Assembly (NCBI GenBank): GCA_027317105.1
Contig: DAHVFH010000170.1
Span: 1 to 36,050 of the forward strand
Reading direction: 5' to 3'
DNA length: 36,050 nucleotides
From: Cytophagales bacterium
GTDB lineage: Bacteria > Bacteroidota > Bacteroidia > Cytophagales > Cyclobacteriaceae
How positions within the stretch are numbered: position 1 is the stretch's first letter; each line of letters opens with the position of its first letter. A model generated the notes under the pieces. It was not told the DNA's origin. It made no database searches and saw only the letters and a program-made list of their open reading frames with translations. This document shows, in pieces, positions 16,330 through 24,879 of the stretch. A program made the position numbers and the translations under genes.

Positions 16330-18738
16330 TCAGCCTACTTTTATCCCTAAGTTCTCGCCTAGGGATTTGAGTTGATCCGTCCACTCTGGCACCCCGGTAG
16401 TTTTTAATTGCTCTTCTTTTGAAATTTCAAAGTACAGATTCTGGCTTTTATGAAGATTGGGACTCAGATTGAATTTATCTAATAACGGAAACATACGATT
16501 GAGGCGCTGAACTCGCTTAGCGTTATCCCTTTCGTTGCTAATCCGTTGAAGCTCCTTATAGATGCTCTCTCCTGCCAATCGCGATAGTTTTCCAATATCT
16601 TCAATTTTTAAACTCCACCGAGTGAGTTCTTCTGAAATTCTTTCCATCTGCTTGATGTTGATCTTGTCCGAATTGAAGCAATTAATCAAATCTGCGTTTA
16701 GGATATATTCAAATGTAGTTTTATAGGCATTAGGGATCGGAAGACCGTTGTTTGACAATGCCGTGACAAGCTGATAGTCGCTATTGTAAGATTTTCTGAG
16801 GGAGTTTTCCAATTCTGACAAATGCTTCTGTGCAATCAACTCTAAAATCTTTCTCTTTTCATCACTAAACAGTTGCCATATCGTGTATTTTTCTGGGCCG
16901 AAATACGTTTGCATGATACTGATCACCTCGCCCAATTGTCCATCCTGAAAGGCCATGATCATTCGGAATTGCATCCCTGAAAATTTATCAACCTCCATGT
17001 CAAGTGATATGTTCCCAATAATATTATGCTTGCCCAGATAAATTACGGCAAAGGCAAATCTTCGTTCAGATCGGGTCACCAAAGATTTTACCTTAATAAT
17101 TCCCAGTGCTAATTTTTGATCACCAGCTTCTTTTTTTGTAAACAACTCACTGGTGGTGGCATAATTAAAAATAGGTTGCGTTTCCGGTTCATCCTCAAAA
17201 ATGGAAGCCACAGCGAAGTGCATTCCCACACGTTTTAAATTTATTACCGAGGGCAATACAAATTGTGAGTATATGCTAGCCGCATTGCCATACGTGTTAA
17301 TATTGCTTGGTACCTTTGCCAGTCCATCCAAAAATTCAGCACCATGATCAACTTCGTGCGTTTGATTCGCTAACTGAATAACCCGACAGGCATACTGCAT
17401 AATTTGAATTGTTTCAATCCCAGAAACTTCGTCAAAAAACCAGCCGCAACTCGTGTACATAAGCATGGCGTGACGTTGCATTTCCATCAACCGAAAAACG
17501 CGGCTTTCAGCTACTCCTTCGCGGGCATGACTTTCTCGAAATTTTTTGATGGTTTCTTCATTTCTGTTAAGCACCACATCAATATAATCATTGCGTGCCT
17601 TCCAAGGATCAAGTAATAATTCACCCCCCTCGTGTTCAAATATTGAGGACACAGAATCACGCAACCAATCGAGCGTTTCACGCAAAGGTTTCCTCCACTG
17701 TTGATTCCAATTGCTATGGCCTCCAGAATTACAGCCACAATCATTTCGCCAACGCTCTACACCATGGACACAACTCCATGAACTATTTTCTATAACCTGA
17801 ACTTCATGAGTTGGGGGCGCGATTTCTAAAAATTGTGCATAATTTGTAAGGGTTGCGCGATTGTCCCGCTCTATGAAATCCAAACAAAAGGCCAATGCCA
17901 TATCACCATTTTTGTGATGGTGTCCGTACGTTTCGCCATCCGTTGCAACATGAACCAATTGTTGTTCAGTTTCATTCGCATCAATGGCGTTCAACAAGCT
18001 ATCAGCAAAACGTTTTCCATCATTAAGCAATCCATTAAAGGCAATGGATTGGGAAATGTCGCCATTATAAAAAAACAAGTCAATCGATTTTCCTGAAGGC
18101 AGGTTGCAACGATAGGCACGTTTTGTATTTACGGTCTGGTCGTTTACTTCATCCCATTTTGTGTCACCTAATTTTCTAACTGCCTTGGCTTGGCGAGGTG
18201 CCAGCACAGTGAACTTAATTCCATTGGTTACCAAAGCCTCCAGCGTTTCTGTATCAACAGCCGTTTCGGCAAGCCACATCCCCTCCGGCTTACGCTCAAA
18301 TCTGCTTTCAAAATCCCGAATACCCCAAATGATTTGGGTCTCCTTATCGCGTGCGTTGGCCAGCGGCATGATAATATGATTGAAGACCTGTGCCATGGCA
18401 GATCCATGGCCACCAAAACGCAAAATACTTTCCTTGTCCGCTTCCAGAATGGCCGTATAAGTTTCCTTGGCATACTCCTTCATCCAGGAGAGAAGCGTAG
18501 GACCGAAGTTGAAACTTATCCTGGAATAATTATTGACGATGTCGCGTATTACCTGATCTTGGTCCAAAATGCGGGAAGTAGCATTTGGCTCATAGCATTC
18601 CGCAGTGATGCGCTCATTCCAATCATGGTAGGGATGAGCAGAGTCTTGAACCTCAATCACCTCTAGCCAAGCGTTTTCGCGAGGCGGTTGATAAAAATGA
18701 CCATGAACACAGATGTATTTTGAAGGAGTCTTAGCCAT
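16330..18738 (-). CDS. Glycoside hydrolase family 57 protein with DUF3536
   Basis: An 802-residue protein. The N-terminal GH57 catalytic domain begins YICVHGHFYQPPRENAW. The putative nucleophile is Glu158 in GMWLAETAVD and the acid/base is Asp267 in HVATDGETYGHHH, the two conserved GH57 carboxylates. From about residue 300 onward it matches the DUF3536 region found with this GH57 subgroup (SSWSCVHGVERWRNDCGC, WKARNDYIDVVLNR, MLMYTSCGWFFDEVSG). No signal peptide, so it is cytoplasmic. GH57 enzymes are alpha-glucanases or branching enzymes; a role in glycogen/alpha-glucan metabolism is likely, but the reaction of the DUF3536 subgroup is not established to my knowledge. It is convergent with the symporter gene. 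Confidence 0.9.
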   Translation of the reverse strand: MAKTPSKYICVHGHFYQPPRENAWLEVIEVQDSAHPYHDWNERITAECYEPNATSRILDQDQVIRDIVNNYSRISFNFGPTLLSWMKEYAKETYTAILEADKESILRFGGHGSAMAQVFNHIIMPLANARDKETQIIWGIRDFESRFERKPEGMWLAETAVDTETLEALVTNGIKFTVLAPRQAKAVRKLGDTKWDEVNDQTVNTKRAYRCNLPSGKSIDLFFYNGDISQSIAFNGLLNDGKRFADSLLNAIDANETEQQLVHVATDGETYGHHHKNGDMALAFCLDFIERDNRATLTNYAQFLEIAPPTHEVQVIENSSWSCVHGVERWRNDCGCNSGGHSNWNQQWRKPLRETLDWLRDSVSSIFEHEGGELLLDPWKARNDYIDVVLNRNEETIKKFRESHAREGVAESRVFRLMEMQRHAMLMYTSCGWFFDEVSGIETIQIMQYACRVIQLANQTHEVDHGAEFLDGLAKVPSNINTYGNAASIYSQFVLPSVINLKRVGMHFAVASIFEDEPETQPIFNYATTSELFTKKEAGDQKLALGIIKVKSLVTRSERRFAFAVIYLGKHNIIGNISLDMEVDKFSGMQFRMIMAFQDGQLGEVISIMQTYFGPEKYTIWQLFSDEKRKILELIAQKHLSELENSLRKSYNSDYQLVTALSNNGLPIPNAYKTTFEYILNADLINCFNSDKINIKQMERISEELTRWSLKIEDIGKLSRLAGESIYKELQRISNERDNAKRVQRLNRMFPLLDKFNLSPNLHKSQNLYFEISKEEQLKTTGVPEWTDQLKSLGENLGIKVG

Positions 18739-18962
18739 AAACAGGTAACAATTCTACCATGAAATGTTTAAATAATTGAGGGCACAAGATAGCGAAATGG
18801 CAAGTTCAACTCAAAGCAGTTAACAAAAAACTAATAAATGACAACCGCAGTTGATTCTAATGGATATGCGTTAATTTTTTTTTAAATAGATTCAGTTCAG
18901 CCTCGAGCAAAAGAACTTATTCCCTCGACATAAGAAAATAATCAATGAAAATATAAATTCAA
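18739..18962. other. Intergenic gap between trmB and the GH57 gene
   Basis: AT-rich 224 bases. No ORF, tRNA or convincing terminator. A short CCTCGA direct repeat (around 18901 and 18924) can pair weakly on the minus strand, but no T-tract follows. It probably carries the GH57 promoter, which could not be placed. Confidence 0.35.
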
Positions 18963-19619
18963 TTATTTAAATTTAAACTTCAAATACTTGATCCTTTCCC
19001 CTTCTGCAGAAAATATTTCTTCATAGCGAGTTTTAATATCAAAGCATTCCAATTTCAAATCGGATTGGTACAGATCGTGCGTGAATTTTAAATCACAGAC
19101 GTCATTGCGAGAATTAAGTTCTTCCAACGTATAATCAAACAACGCAGTATTGTCAGTCTTGAAGCGAAACCATCCTCCCGACTTTAATATTCTCTTGAAC
19201 ATATCCAGAAACCGCGGGCTCGTAAGTCTTCGCTTGATATCGCGCTTGCGGGGTCGCGGATCAGGGAAAGTAAGCCATATTTCATCAATTTCGCCCGGAG
19301 CAAAGAAGCTTTCAATATTCAAAATCTGTGTGCGGAGAAACCCAACATTGGTCAAGCCTTCTTCAAAGGCCCACGTGCTGCCTTTCCATAGGCGGTCACC
19401 CTTTACATCCACGCCAACGAAGTTTTGATTCGGAAATTTTCTGGCCAATCCAACCGAATATTCCCCTCGCCCACAGGCCAATTCAACAGTTAATGGATTT
19501 TGGTTTTCAAAATACAATTCCTTCCAATGACCTTTGACTTGAAAATAAAGTTCCTTGCCCGGTTCAACCACGTTGTCGCGATTGGCAATAATTTCAAAAC
19601 GCTTAAGCTTACTCTTCAT
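18963..19619 (-). CDS. trmB: tRNA (guanine-N7-)-methyltransferase TrmB
   Basis: A 218-residue Rossmann methyltransferase of normal TrmB length. Motifs: SAM-binding VELACGRGEYSVGLARKFP, then FVGVDVKGDRLWKG, then the TrmB signature IWLTFPDPRPRKRDIKRRL followed by SPRFLDMFKRILKSGGWFRFKTDN. It makes m7G46 in the variable loop of tRNAs. Its start overlaps the folC stop by 4 bases (ATGA), so the two are co-translated, folC first. Confidence 0.95.
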   Translation of the reverse strand: MKSKLKRFEIIANRDNVVEPGKELYFQVKGHWKELYFENQNPLTVELACGRGEYSVGLARKFPNQNFVGVDVKGDRLWKGSTWAFEEGLTNVGFLRTQILNIESFFAPGEIDEIWLTFPDPRPRKRDIKRRLTSPRFLDMFKRILKSGGWFRFKTDNTALFDYTLEELNSRNDVCDLKFTHDLYQSDLKLECFDIKTRYEEIFSAEGERIKYLKFKFK

Positions 19620-20893
19620 AAATTTTCAATCTCTGCTACCACAAAAGTACTTCCGCCTACAAAAACAAGATCGTCCAATTCACTGTTCTGTTTGGCCCGT
19701 TCAATCGCTTTATTCACATCTTCGATAATTTCTCCCTCAAGTCCATAGTTCATTGCTTTTGTTTTCAATTCGTTGGCTGTTAATGCCCTGGGTATCTTTG
19801 CCTGGCAGAAATAGTATTGAGCATTTTTCGGAAGCAGAGAAAGAATTTTTCCGGGATCTTTATCTTTCACCATGCCCCAAACGATGTGAAGCTTGTTGAA
19901 TTTCAATTTCGAAATCTGATTAAACACTTCGGCTACTCCGGCTTCATTGTGCCCAGTATCACAATAGGTCAAAGGTTTGTCGCCTAACTTCTGCCAACGT
20001 CCTTTGAGTCCGGTCAGTTGAATCGTATTCTTTAAACCATCAAAAATATTTTCATCCGAAATTTTAAAACCTTTATTTCTCAGTTCATCAATAACGGAAA
20101 GTACTCCTGCTAAATTTTTCTTTTGATAATCTCCCGATAGTTCGAGTTTTAATTGCATTGATTTTACACTAGAAGTAACCTCAAAATCGTTACCTCCACG
20201 ATGGTGTACGTGATATAAACCAGACGCGAAGGTGATCGGGCTTTGTTCTTCAATAGCCCTATCCATAAAGACCTTTTGAATTTCTTCTTGTCGTTCACTG
20301 ATCACCACTGGAATTCCGTGTTTAATTATCCCCGCCTTCTCTCTCGCAATCTTAGGCAAAGTGTTGCCCAACAAATCGGTATGATCAAAGCTGATGTTGG
20401 TGATCAACGAAACCTCTGGGATGATTACGTTAGTAGAGTCTAGTCTACCACCTAGGCCAACTTCGATAACGGCAAAATCAACTTGCTCTTTTGCAAAATA
20501 ATCAAAAGCCATCGCTACCGTGGTTTCAAAAAAGGAAGGCTCGAGAGCTTCCAAAACGGATTTCATCCGCTTGACGAAATCAACGACAAAAAGCTGAGAC
20601 ACCTCTTCTCCATTTATCTTTATGCGTTCGGTAAACTGTTTAAGATGGGGAGAGGTATAAAGACCGGTTTTGTAGCCCGCAGTTTGCAAAATGGCGGCTA
20701 GCATGTGCGAGGAACTGCCCTTCCCATTGGTGCCGGCAACATGAAGGCTTTTGAACTTTTGTTCGGGATGCTCCAGGGAATCGCACAAGGCGATTGTATT
20801 GGTCAGATCATTTTTATAAGCTGCAGCACCCACCCGCTGGTACATCGGCAGGCGGCTGTACAAATAGTCGAGTGTTTGCTGATACAATTCCAT
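19616..20893 (-). CDS. folC: Bifunctional folylpolyglutamate synthase / dihydrofolate synthase
   Basis: A 425-residue Mur-ligase-fold protein. The ATP P-loop is at residues 54-60 in HVAGTNGKGSSS, followed by YTSPHLKQFTERIKING (folate-binding loop), FFETTVAMAFDYFA, VIEVGLGGRLDSTN, and SFDHTDLLGNTLPKIAREKAGI with the carbamylated-Lys region. The C-terminal domain has CDTGHNEAGV and HIVWGMVKDKD. It adds glutamate to dihydropteroate and polyglutamylates folates in the cytoplasm. It precedes and overlaps trmB. A Spy-like gene lies 45 bases upstream on the same strand. Confidence 0.95.
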   Translation of the reverse strand: MELYQQTLDYLYSRLPMYQRVGAAAYKNDLTNTIALCDSLEHPEQKFKSLHVAGTNGKGSSSHMLAAILQTAGYKTGLYTSPHLKQFTERIKINGEEVSQLFVVDFVKRMKSVLEALEPSFFETTVAMAFDYFAKEQVDFAVIEVGLGGRLDSTNVIIPEVSLITNISFDHTDLLGNTLPKIAREKAGIIKHGIPVVISERQEEIQKVFMDRAIEEQSPITFASGLYHVHHRGGNDFEVTSSVKSMQLKLELSGDYQKKNLAGVLSVIDELRNKGFKISDENIFDGLKNTIQLTGLKGRWQKLGDKPLTYCDTGHNEAGVAEVFNQISKLKFNKLHIVWGMVKDKDPGKILSLLPKNAQYYFCQAKIPRALTANELKTKAMNYGLEGEIIEDVNKAIERAKQNSELDDLVFVGGSTFVVAEIENL

Positions 20894-20938
20894 TTTTCGC
20901 AGGCGCGAAATTAGGAATCTAATTCATTGGGCAAAAGA

Positions 20939-21367
20939 CTATTCGCCCTGTTTATGTTCTCGACCTCGGTTTTGTCGTTCACCACCCGATCCACGTATTC
21001 TTGAGGTAAACTTATCGAGTCGCTCAATCTGCTCTGGCCTTAAAATTAAATCAAGTTTCACTTTCATCGAATCCAAGGCCGCTTTTGCGGCCTTTTCTCC
21101 CTTTGCCTGCATAGTATCAATTCGTGTCATCGTTTCCTCAAGGATGGGCCGTATCGCTTTCTTTTGCAAAGAGTCAGCGTCTACCACTCTAAAAATCTTC
21201 CCCACAAAATCACCTCGTTTTCTTCCCGACATTTCTTTTTTATCCATTGGCCTGCGTCCATGGTAAAAATTACGCGCAAAAAACCCCGTGCCCAACACAC
21301 CAATCAAAACGCCAATCACAAACGTAACGCCCATCATCAGCAAAGCCTTTTTTCTTTCAGTAGTCAT
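20939..21367 (-). CDS. Periplasmic Spy/CpxP-like membrane-anchored protein
   Basis: A 142-residue protein with one N-terminal membrane segment (residues 9-31, LMMGVTFVIGVLIGVLGTGFFA) and a charged, helical, probably periplasmic part. The stretch ADSLQKKAIRPILEETMTRIDTMQ and ILRPEQIERLDKF resembles the LTxxQ-type helices of Spy/CpxP and heavy-metal-sensor proteins, although the match is loose. The C-terminal 20 residues are Arg/Gly-rich and probably disordered. As the last gene of the sigma/anti-sigma cluster, it may be an envelope-stress effector or chaperone. Start spacing to the anti-sigma gene is 3 bases. Confidence 0.65.
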   Translation of the reverse strand: MTTERKKALLMMGVTFVIGVLIGVLGTGFFARNFYHGRRPMDKKEMSGRKRGDFVGKIFRVVDADSLQKKAIRPILEETMTRIDTMQAKGEKAAKAALDSMKVKLDLILRPEQIERLDKFTSRIRGSGGERQNRGREHKQGE

Positions 21368-21370
21368 AAT

Positions 21371-21781
21371 CTATTTGGTTAAATCTTGGTATAAATCAAT
21401 CGTTACAATATTGTCAATTTGTTCCTCTTCAAATCCTAACACGGATTTAATGGTAAGCCTATCAGCGTAAATGATATTTAATACCAATAGCGCTACTACT
21501 ACGCCAATGGCAGCCATTTGATACTTTTTGAAAAAGAAAAACACTTGATAGTCAATTTCTTTTTTCACCGATTTGATCCGATTGATAATACGTTCCGCAA
21601 AGAAGGGACCAAAAGAATCTTCTCCCTGACGCAGCAACATAGCCCGGACTTTAACAAACTGATCCATCCGTATTTGCAAGCGGCTATCGGTTTCTTTGGC
21701 AGCAGATAACTGGGCGCCCTCTGTATCCCCGATCCTCCCATCGAGTGATCGCAAATACAATTCTTCATTTTTTTCATCCAT
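21371..21781 (-). CDS. Probable anti-sigma factor, single-pass membrane protein
   Basis: A 136-residue protein with an acidic cytoplasmic N-terminal half (residues 1-85), a membrane segment at residues 88-105 (QMAAIGVVVALLVLNIIYA), and a short periplasmic tail. There is no HxxxCxxC zinc motif and no recognised family match. The call rests on position 7 bases downstream of an ECF sigma gene and on the topology; the helical N-terminus (RLQIRMDQFVKVRAMLLRQ) would bind the sigma factor. It could also be an unrelated membrane protein. Confidence 0.6.
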   Translation of the reverse strand: MDEKNEELYLRSLDGRIGDTEGAQLSAAKETDSRLQIRMDQFVKVRAMLLRQGEDSFGPFFAERIINRIKSVKKEIDYQVFFFFKKYQMAAIGVVVALLVLNIIYADRLTIKSVLGFEEEQIDNIVTIDLYQDLTK

Positions 21782-21788
21782 AACCGTT

Positions 21789-22322
21789 TTATTTAAGATG
21801 TTTCTCTAAAGCCATTCTCAGTTTCTTTTGTCCACGGGCTAATCGCGAAAGGACAGTGCCTAATGGAATCCCTAAGAGGGAAGCGGTTTCCTCAGTAGAA
21901 TATCCTTCTACCAACCGTAATGTCGCCACCGCCCGAAAGTCTGGATCCAACCGCCCAAACTCATAAGACAGCATTTCCTTTAAGTCACGTTGGTCTTCAT
22001 GGGCTGGAGCCCTGCTCCCTTCCTCTTCTGAGCCAAAAAAAGAGAACCTCCTCTTCCTTCTCTTAATTTCATTCAGCGACAAATTGATGGCAATCCGAGT
22101 GAGATAAGTACCTACCGATGAATCGCCCCGAAATTTATTAAGAGCCTCGTAAAAGCGGATAAAAACCTCTTGTCCTACGTCCTCAGCTTCTGGCGTACTG
22201 CCCAACATAGACCGAACAACACCCGCAACCTTACCTTCATGCCTCAAAACCAGCCTTTTAAATGCCCCAAGATCTCCGGCACGGGAACTGTCAACTAACA
22301 TTTCATCACTTTGTTCAGCCAT
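21789..22322 (-). CDS. ECF-type RNA polymerase sigma factor
   Basis: A 177-residue sigma-70 family protein. Region 2 lies at about residues 22-95: FKRLVLRHEGKVAGVVRSML, then AEDVGQEVFIRFYEALNKFRG and the Arg/Lys-rich end after AINLSLNEIKRRK. Region 4 lies at about residues 122-172: LDPDFRAVATLRLVEGYSTEETASLLGIPLGTVLSRLARGQKKLR, a typical helix-turn-helix. The first Met (MAEQSDEML) is used. First gene of a three-gene cluster with a membrane anti-sigma candidate and a Spy-like protein. No sigma-autoregulated promoter could be identified in the upstream 180 bases. Confidence 0.93.
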   Translation of the reverse strand: MAEQSDEMLVDSSRAGDLGAFKRLVLRHEGKVAGVVRSMLGSTPEAEDVGQEVFIRFYEALNKFRGDSSVGTYLTRIAINLSLNEIKRRKRRFSFFGSEEEGSRAPAHEDQRDLKEMLSYEFGRLDPDFRAVATLRLVEGYSTEETASLLGIPLGTVLSRLARGQKKLRMALEKHLK

Positions 22323-22462
22323 GCTGGAAGGTAATCAATCTTCGCCTAATATGTCCTTAGACAGCCTGCCGAGCTCATTTATTCCCTTGACAATCTTTTT
22401 TTTGTAACAACTACAATTAATTTCTTCATAGAATTTTAGTTTCAAATGTCGCGTCAGAAAAT

Positions 22463-22470
22463 TAACTTTG
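22463..22470 (+). promoter_or_regulatory. Candidate -7 box for the exported O-methyltransferase
   Basis: TAACTTTG, a perfect TAnnTTTG match, 33 bases before the ATG at 22504; transcription would start near 22477. No clear -33 TTG. It excludes the upstream in-frame ATT-region start at 22468, which overlaps it. Confidence 0.4.
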
Positions 22471-22503
22471 ATAAGTACATTATTTCCGATTCCTGCCAAC
22501 TCA

Positions 22504-23133
22504 ATGAAACACACCATGAAGAAAATAATAGCTTTTTTTGTGATCTTGAACTTTCCGCTAGCCTCCTTTTGTCAAACCCAATCTGCTTTAGATGAAAAAG
22601 TTCAGAAATTCTTAAAAGATCACCGAAGCGAATGGCATGACTTGAACGTACCATTTGTGGATGGACAGACCCTTTTTGATATCATTATAAAAAAGAAATA
22701 CACTTCCGCGCTAGAGATCGGCACGTCAACGGGGCATTCCACGATATGGCTTGCCTGGGCGATGAGTAAAACGGGAGGCAAGGTGACAACCCTTGAGCTA
22801 AATGAAAAGCGCCACAACCAAGCCATCAAAAATCTAAAGGAGGCAGGGCTCTTAGCGTTTGTTGACGCCCGTCTAGGGAATGCACATGAGTTGGTTAAGG
22901 AATTGACCGGCCCTTTCGACTTTGTGTTTTCCGATGCCGACAAAGATTGGTACAAACAGTATTTTTTGGATGTCACCCCGAGGCTAAAATCGGGTGGCTG
23001 CTTTACCGCTCATAATGTGATTGATGGCAATACCCCTGAAGGCTACCTGACTTTTGTTCAAAGTCAAACTGAATTTGAAACTACGATTGACCGAAAGAGC
23101 CGTGCAGGAATAATGATCAGTTATAAGAAGTAA
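22504..23133 (+). CDS. Exported class I O-methyltransferase (catechol O-methyltransferase-like)
   Basis: A SAM-dependent methyltransferase. From 22504 it reads MKHTMKKIIAFFVILNFPLASFCQTQS; a second ATG at 22516 gives MKKIIAFF. Either way residues up to the Cys-Gln are a classic signal peptide. The rest (about 190 residues) has the O-methyltransferase family 3 layout: ALEIGTSTGHSTIWLAWAM (SAM-binding motif I), VTTLELNEKRHNQA (motif II acidic residue), FDFVFSDADKDWYKQYF (metal site, DADKD), GGCFTAHNVI (the usual metal ligand Asp is replaced: D-N expected, H-N seen). Export is odd because SAM is not known to be plentiful in the periplasm. Substrate unknown. Confidence 0.85.
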   Translation: MKHTMKKIIAFFVILNFPLASFCQTQSALDEKVQKFLKDHRSEWHDLNVPFVDGQTLFDIIIKKKYTSALEIGTSTGHSTIWLAWAMSKTGGKVTTLELNEKRHNQAIKNLKEAGLLAFVDARLGNAHELVKELTGPFDFVFSDADKDWYKQYFLDVTPRLKSGGCFTAHNVIDGNTPEGYLTFVQSQTEFETTIDRKSRAGIMISYKK

Positions 23134-23195
23134 TACTTTCTCTTAGCCTGTCTTTCAACTTTACTATTTGGATTGACCTCTTTAAATTTGTTGAC

Positions 23196-23783
23196 ATGAA
23201 AATCGAAGAACCCGATCTTTCCGGCACGCACACCTATTCTGATTACCTCACCTGGCAGTGGACAGAAATGGCAGAGTTAATTCGCGGGAAGATTTACAAA
23301 ATGTCTCCGGCACCGAGTAGTACGCATCAAAAAATATCGGGGAAGCTATTCCTTAAAATCGGAAATTTCCTTGAACATAAACGATGCCAACTATTCTCAG
23401 CCCCGTTTGATGTGCGATTGCCCCAATCCCCAAAGAAGACTACTGACAACGATATCTACACCGTTGTACAACCCGATCTTTGTGTAGTGTGCGATCCTAC
23501 CAAGATTGATGAACGTGGCTGCCTAGGAGCCCCCGACTGGATTATCGAAATACTTTCACAGCACACTTCTTCTAAGGATCTTCGTGAAAAGTTTGATGTC
23601 TACGAAGAAGCCGGTGTAAAAGAATATTGGGTAGTACACCCACAAGAGCAAACACTTTTGGTTTACACTCTAAATGCCAAAGGCAAATACGAAGGCATTT
23701 TAAAACCCTATATCCGTACAGATTGTATCTCTCCAATAACCTTGCCTGGGTTAACCATAAATTTGGAAGAAGTGTTTCCTTGA
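23196..23783 (+). CDS. Uma2-family (DUF820) putative endonuclease
   Basis: A 195-residue protein with the PD-(D/E)XK-like fold typical of Uma2 proteins. Seen: DYLTWQWTEMAELIRGKIYKMSPAP (family N-terminus), HQKISGKLFLKIGNFLE, the acidic residue in VVQPDLCVVCDP, Glu in GAPDWIIEILS, and DVYEEAGVKEYWVVHPQ. The family is assigned as nuclease by fold; function is not experimentally firm for most members, and it is very abundant in Cytophagales and Cyanobacteria. It stands alone between the methyltransferase and batB, with no partner that suggests a toxin-antitoxin or defence system. Confidence 0.87.
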   Translation: MKIEEPDLSGTHTYSDYLTWQWTEMAELIRGKIYKMSPAPSSTHQKISGKLFLKIGNFLEHKRCQLFSAPFDVRLPQSPKKTTDNDIYTVVQPDLCVVCDPTKIDERGCLGAPDWIIEILSQHTSSKDLREKFDVYEEAGVKEYWVVHPQEQTLLVYTLNAKGKYEGILKPYIRTDCISPITLPGLTINLEEVFP

Positions 23784-23910
23784 ACATAGTTAATGCTATT
23801 TTGAAGATGTTGGGTTCCCTAGCAGCCATCTGATAAAAATATTGAATCAACAACCTGTTGGGTTGCCTAAACACCCTACAAATCCTTAACTTGCACTAAA
23901 ATTCAATAGC

Positions 23911-24879
23911 GTGGTTTGGTTTCGTGAATGGGGTTGGACCCAGGTAATATTTGTAATCGCTTTTTGCATCCTGTATGGTGCATTCGTTTATCGCATCTTT
24001 CGCATAAGCCGAATACTGAACACCCCTTTTTATACCCTTATCTTCAAACTCATCCTGCGCACAGCCTTCTTTGCCCTATTACTTATCTCCTTTCTCGGCC
24101 CCTCGTTTGGTGACTCTAAAAAAGAAATCAAATCCATTGGCAAAGACATCATGATCTGCGTGGATCTCTCCAAGTCGATGGATGCCTTCGATATCCAGCC
24201 CACGCGGTTAGAAAAAGTAAAATACGAAATGAAGCGCATTGTAGAGGCGTTCAGTTCCGATCGACTCGGCATCATCATTTTCTCATCTGAAGCGTTCATG
24301 CAATGCCCGCTCACGTACGATCAGAATGCCCTTAATCTGTTTATAGAGACAATGAACAGTGGATTAGTGCCTTCCAGTGGCACTGACTTTGGGCCTCCCC
24401 TCCGCATGGCCTTGAGTAAATTGGAAGATCAGGAAGGACCCAGCACCCAACAGAAGTCGAAAGTGATCATATTGATCAGCGATGGCGAAGATTTTGGGGA
24501 ACAGACTACTGAAATAGACAAAGAGATCGAAGATAAGGGAATTAAATTGTTTACCCTTGGAGTAGGCACGGAAAAGGGAAGCCAGATTATGTCGGGTCGC
24601 GGATACAAAACGGATTCCCGGGGCAATGCGGTAATCACCAAATTGAATTCTTCCGAATTGAAATCGCTGGCAAGCAAGACGGATGGACAATATTTTGAAA
24701 TCAATGAAAGCCGAAATGACGTATCCAGACTGATCAACACCATCGGAAAAATTGAAGGTGAGCTTCGCGATGCCCGTATGGTTGACGTTTCGGCCAATCG
24801 GTACTACTTTTTTTTACTGGCTGGGTTAGCATTGCTAATTTTGGACCTATTGATTGATGTAAAAACCGTAACGATATGA
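23911..24879 (+). CDS. batB: BatB-like von Willebrand factor A membrane protein
   Basis: A 322-residue protein starting at GTG (23911). Membrane helices at about residues 11-30, 41-64 and 298-318 flank a VWA domain (residues about 78-280). The MIDAS metal site is DLSKS (Asp85, Ser87, Ser89), then a Thr in SSGTDF and the Asp in LISDGEDFG. This topology matches BatA/BatB of the Bacteroides aerotolerance operon. It overlaps the TPR gene downstream by 4 bases, as BatB and BatC do. batA, batD, batE and the MoxR ATPase are absent from this window, which is unusual since the set is generally contiguous. BatA cannot be excluded, but the partner favours BatB. Confidence 0.85.
   Translation: MVWFREWGWTQVIFVIAFCILYGAFVYRIFRISRILNTPFYTLIFKLILRTAFFALLLISFLGPSFGDSKKEIKSIGKDIMICVDLSKSMDAFDIQPTRLEKVKYEMKRIVEAFSSDRLGIIIFSSEAFMQCPLTYDQNALNLFIETMNSGLVPSSGTDFGPPLRMALSKLEDQEGPSTQQKSKVIILISDGEDFGEQTTEIDKEIEDKGIKLFTLGVGTEKGSQIMSGRGYKTDSRGNAVITKLNSSELKSLASKTDGQYFEINESRNDVSRLINTIGKIEGELRDARMVDVSANRYYFFLLAGLALLILDLLIDVKTVTI

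Noticed and set aside
22335..22517. 60-residue minus-strand frame ending 12 bases before the sigma factor start
   Set aside because: It occupies the divergent promoter region, overlaps the methyltransferase promoter box, and shows no recognisable motif; most likely chance.
23196..23783. Uma2 nuclease as part of a defence or toxin-antitoxin system
   Set aside because: No partner gene overlaps or lies close on the same strand; Uma2 genes are common as single genes in these bacteria.
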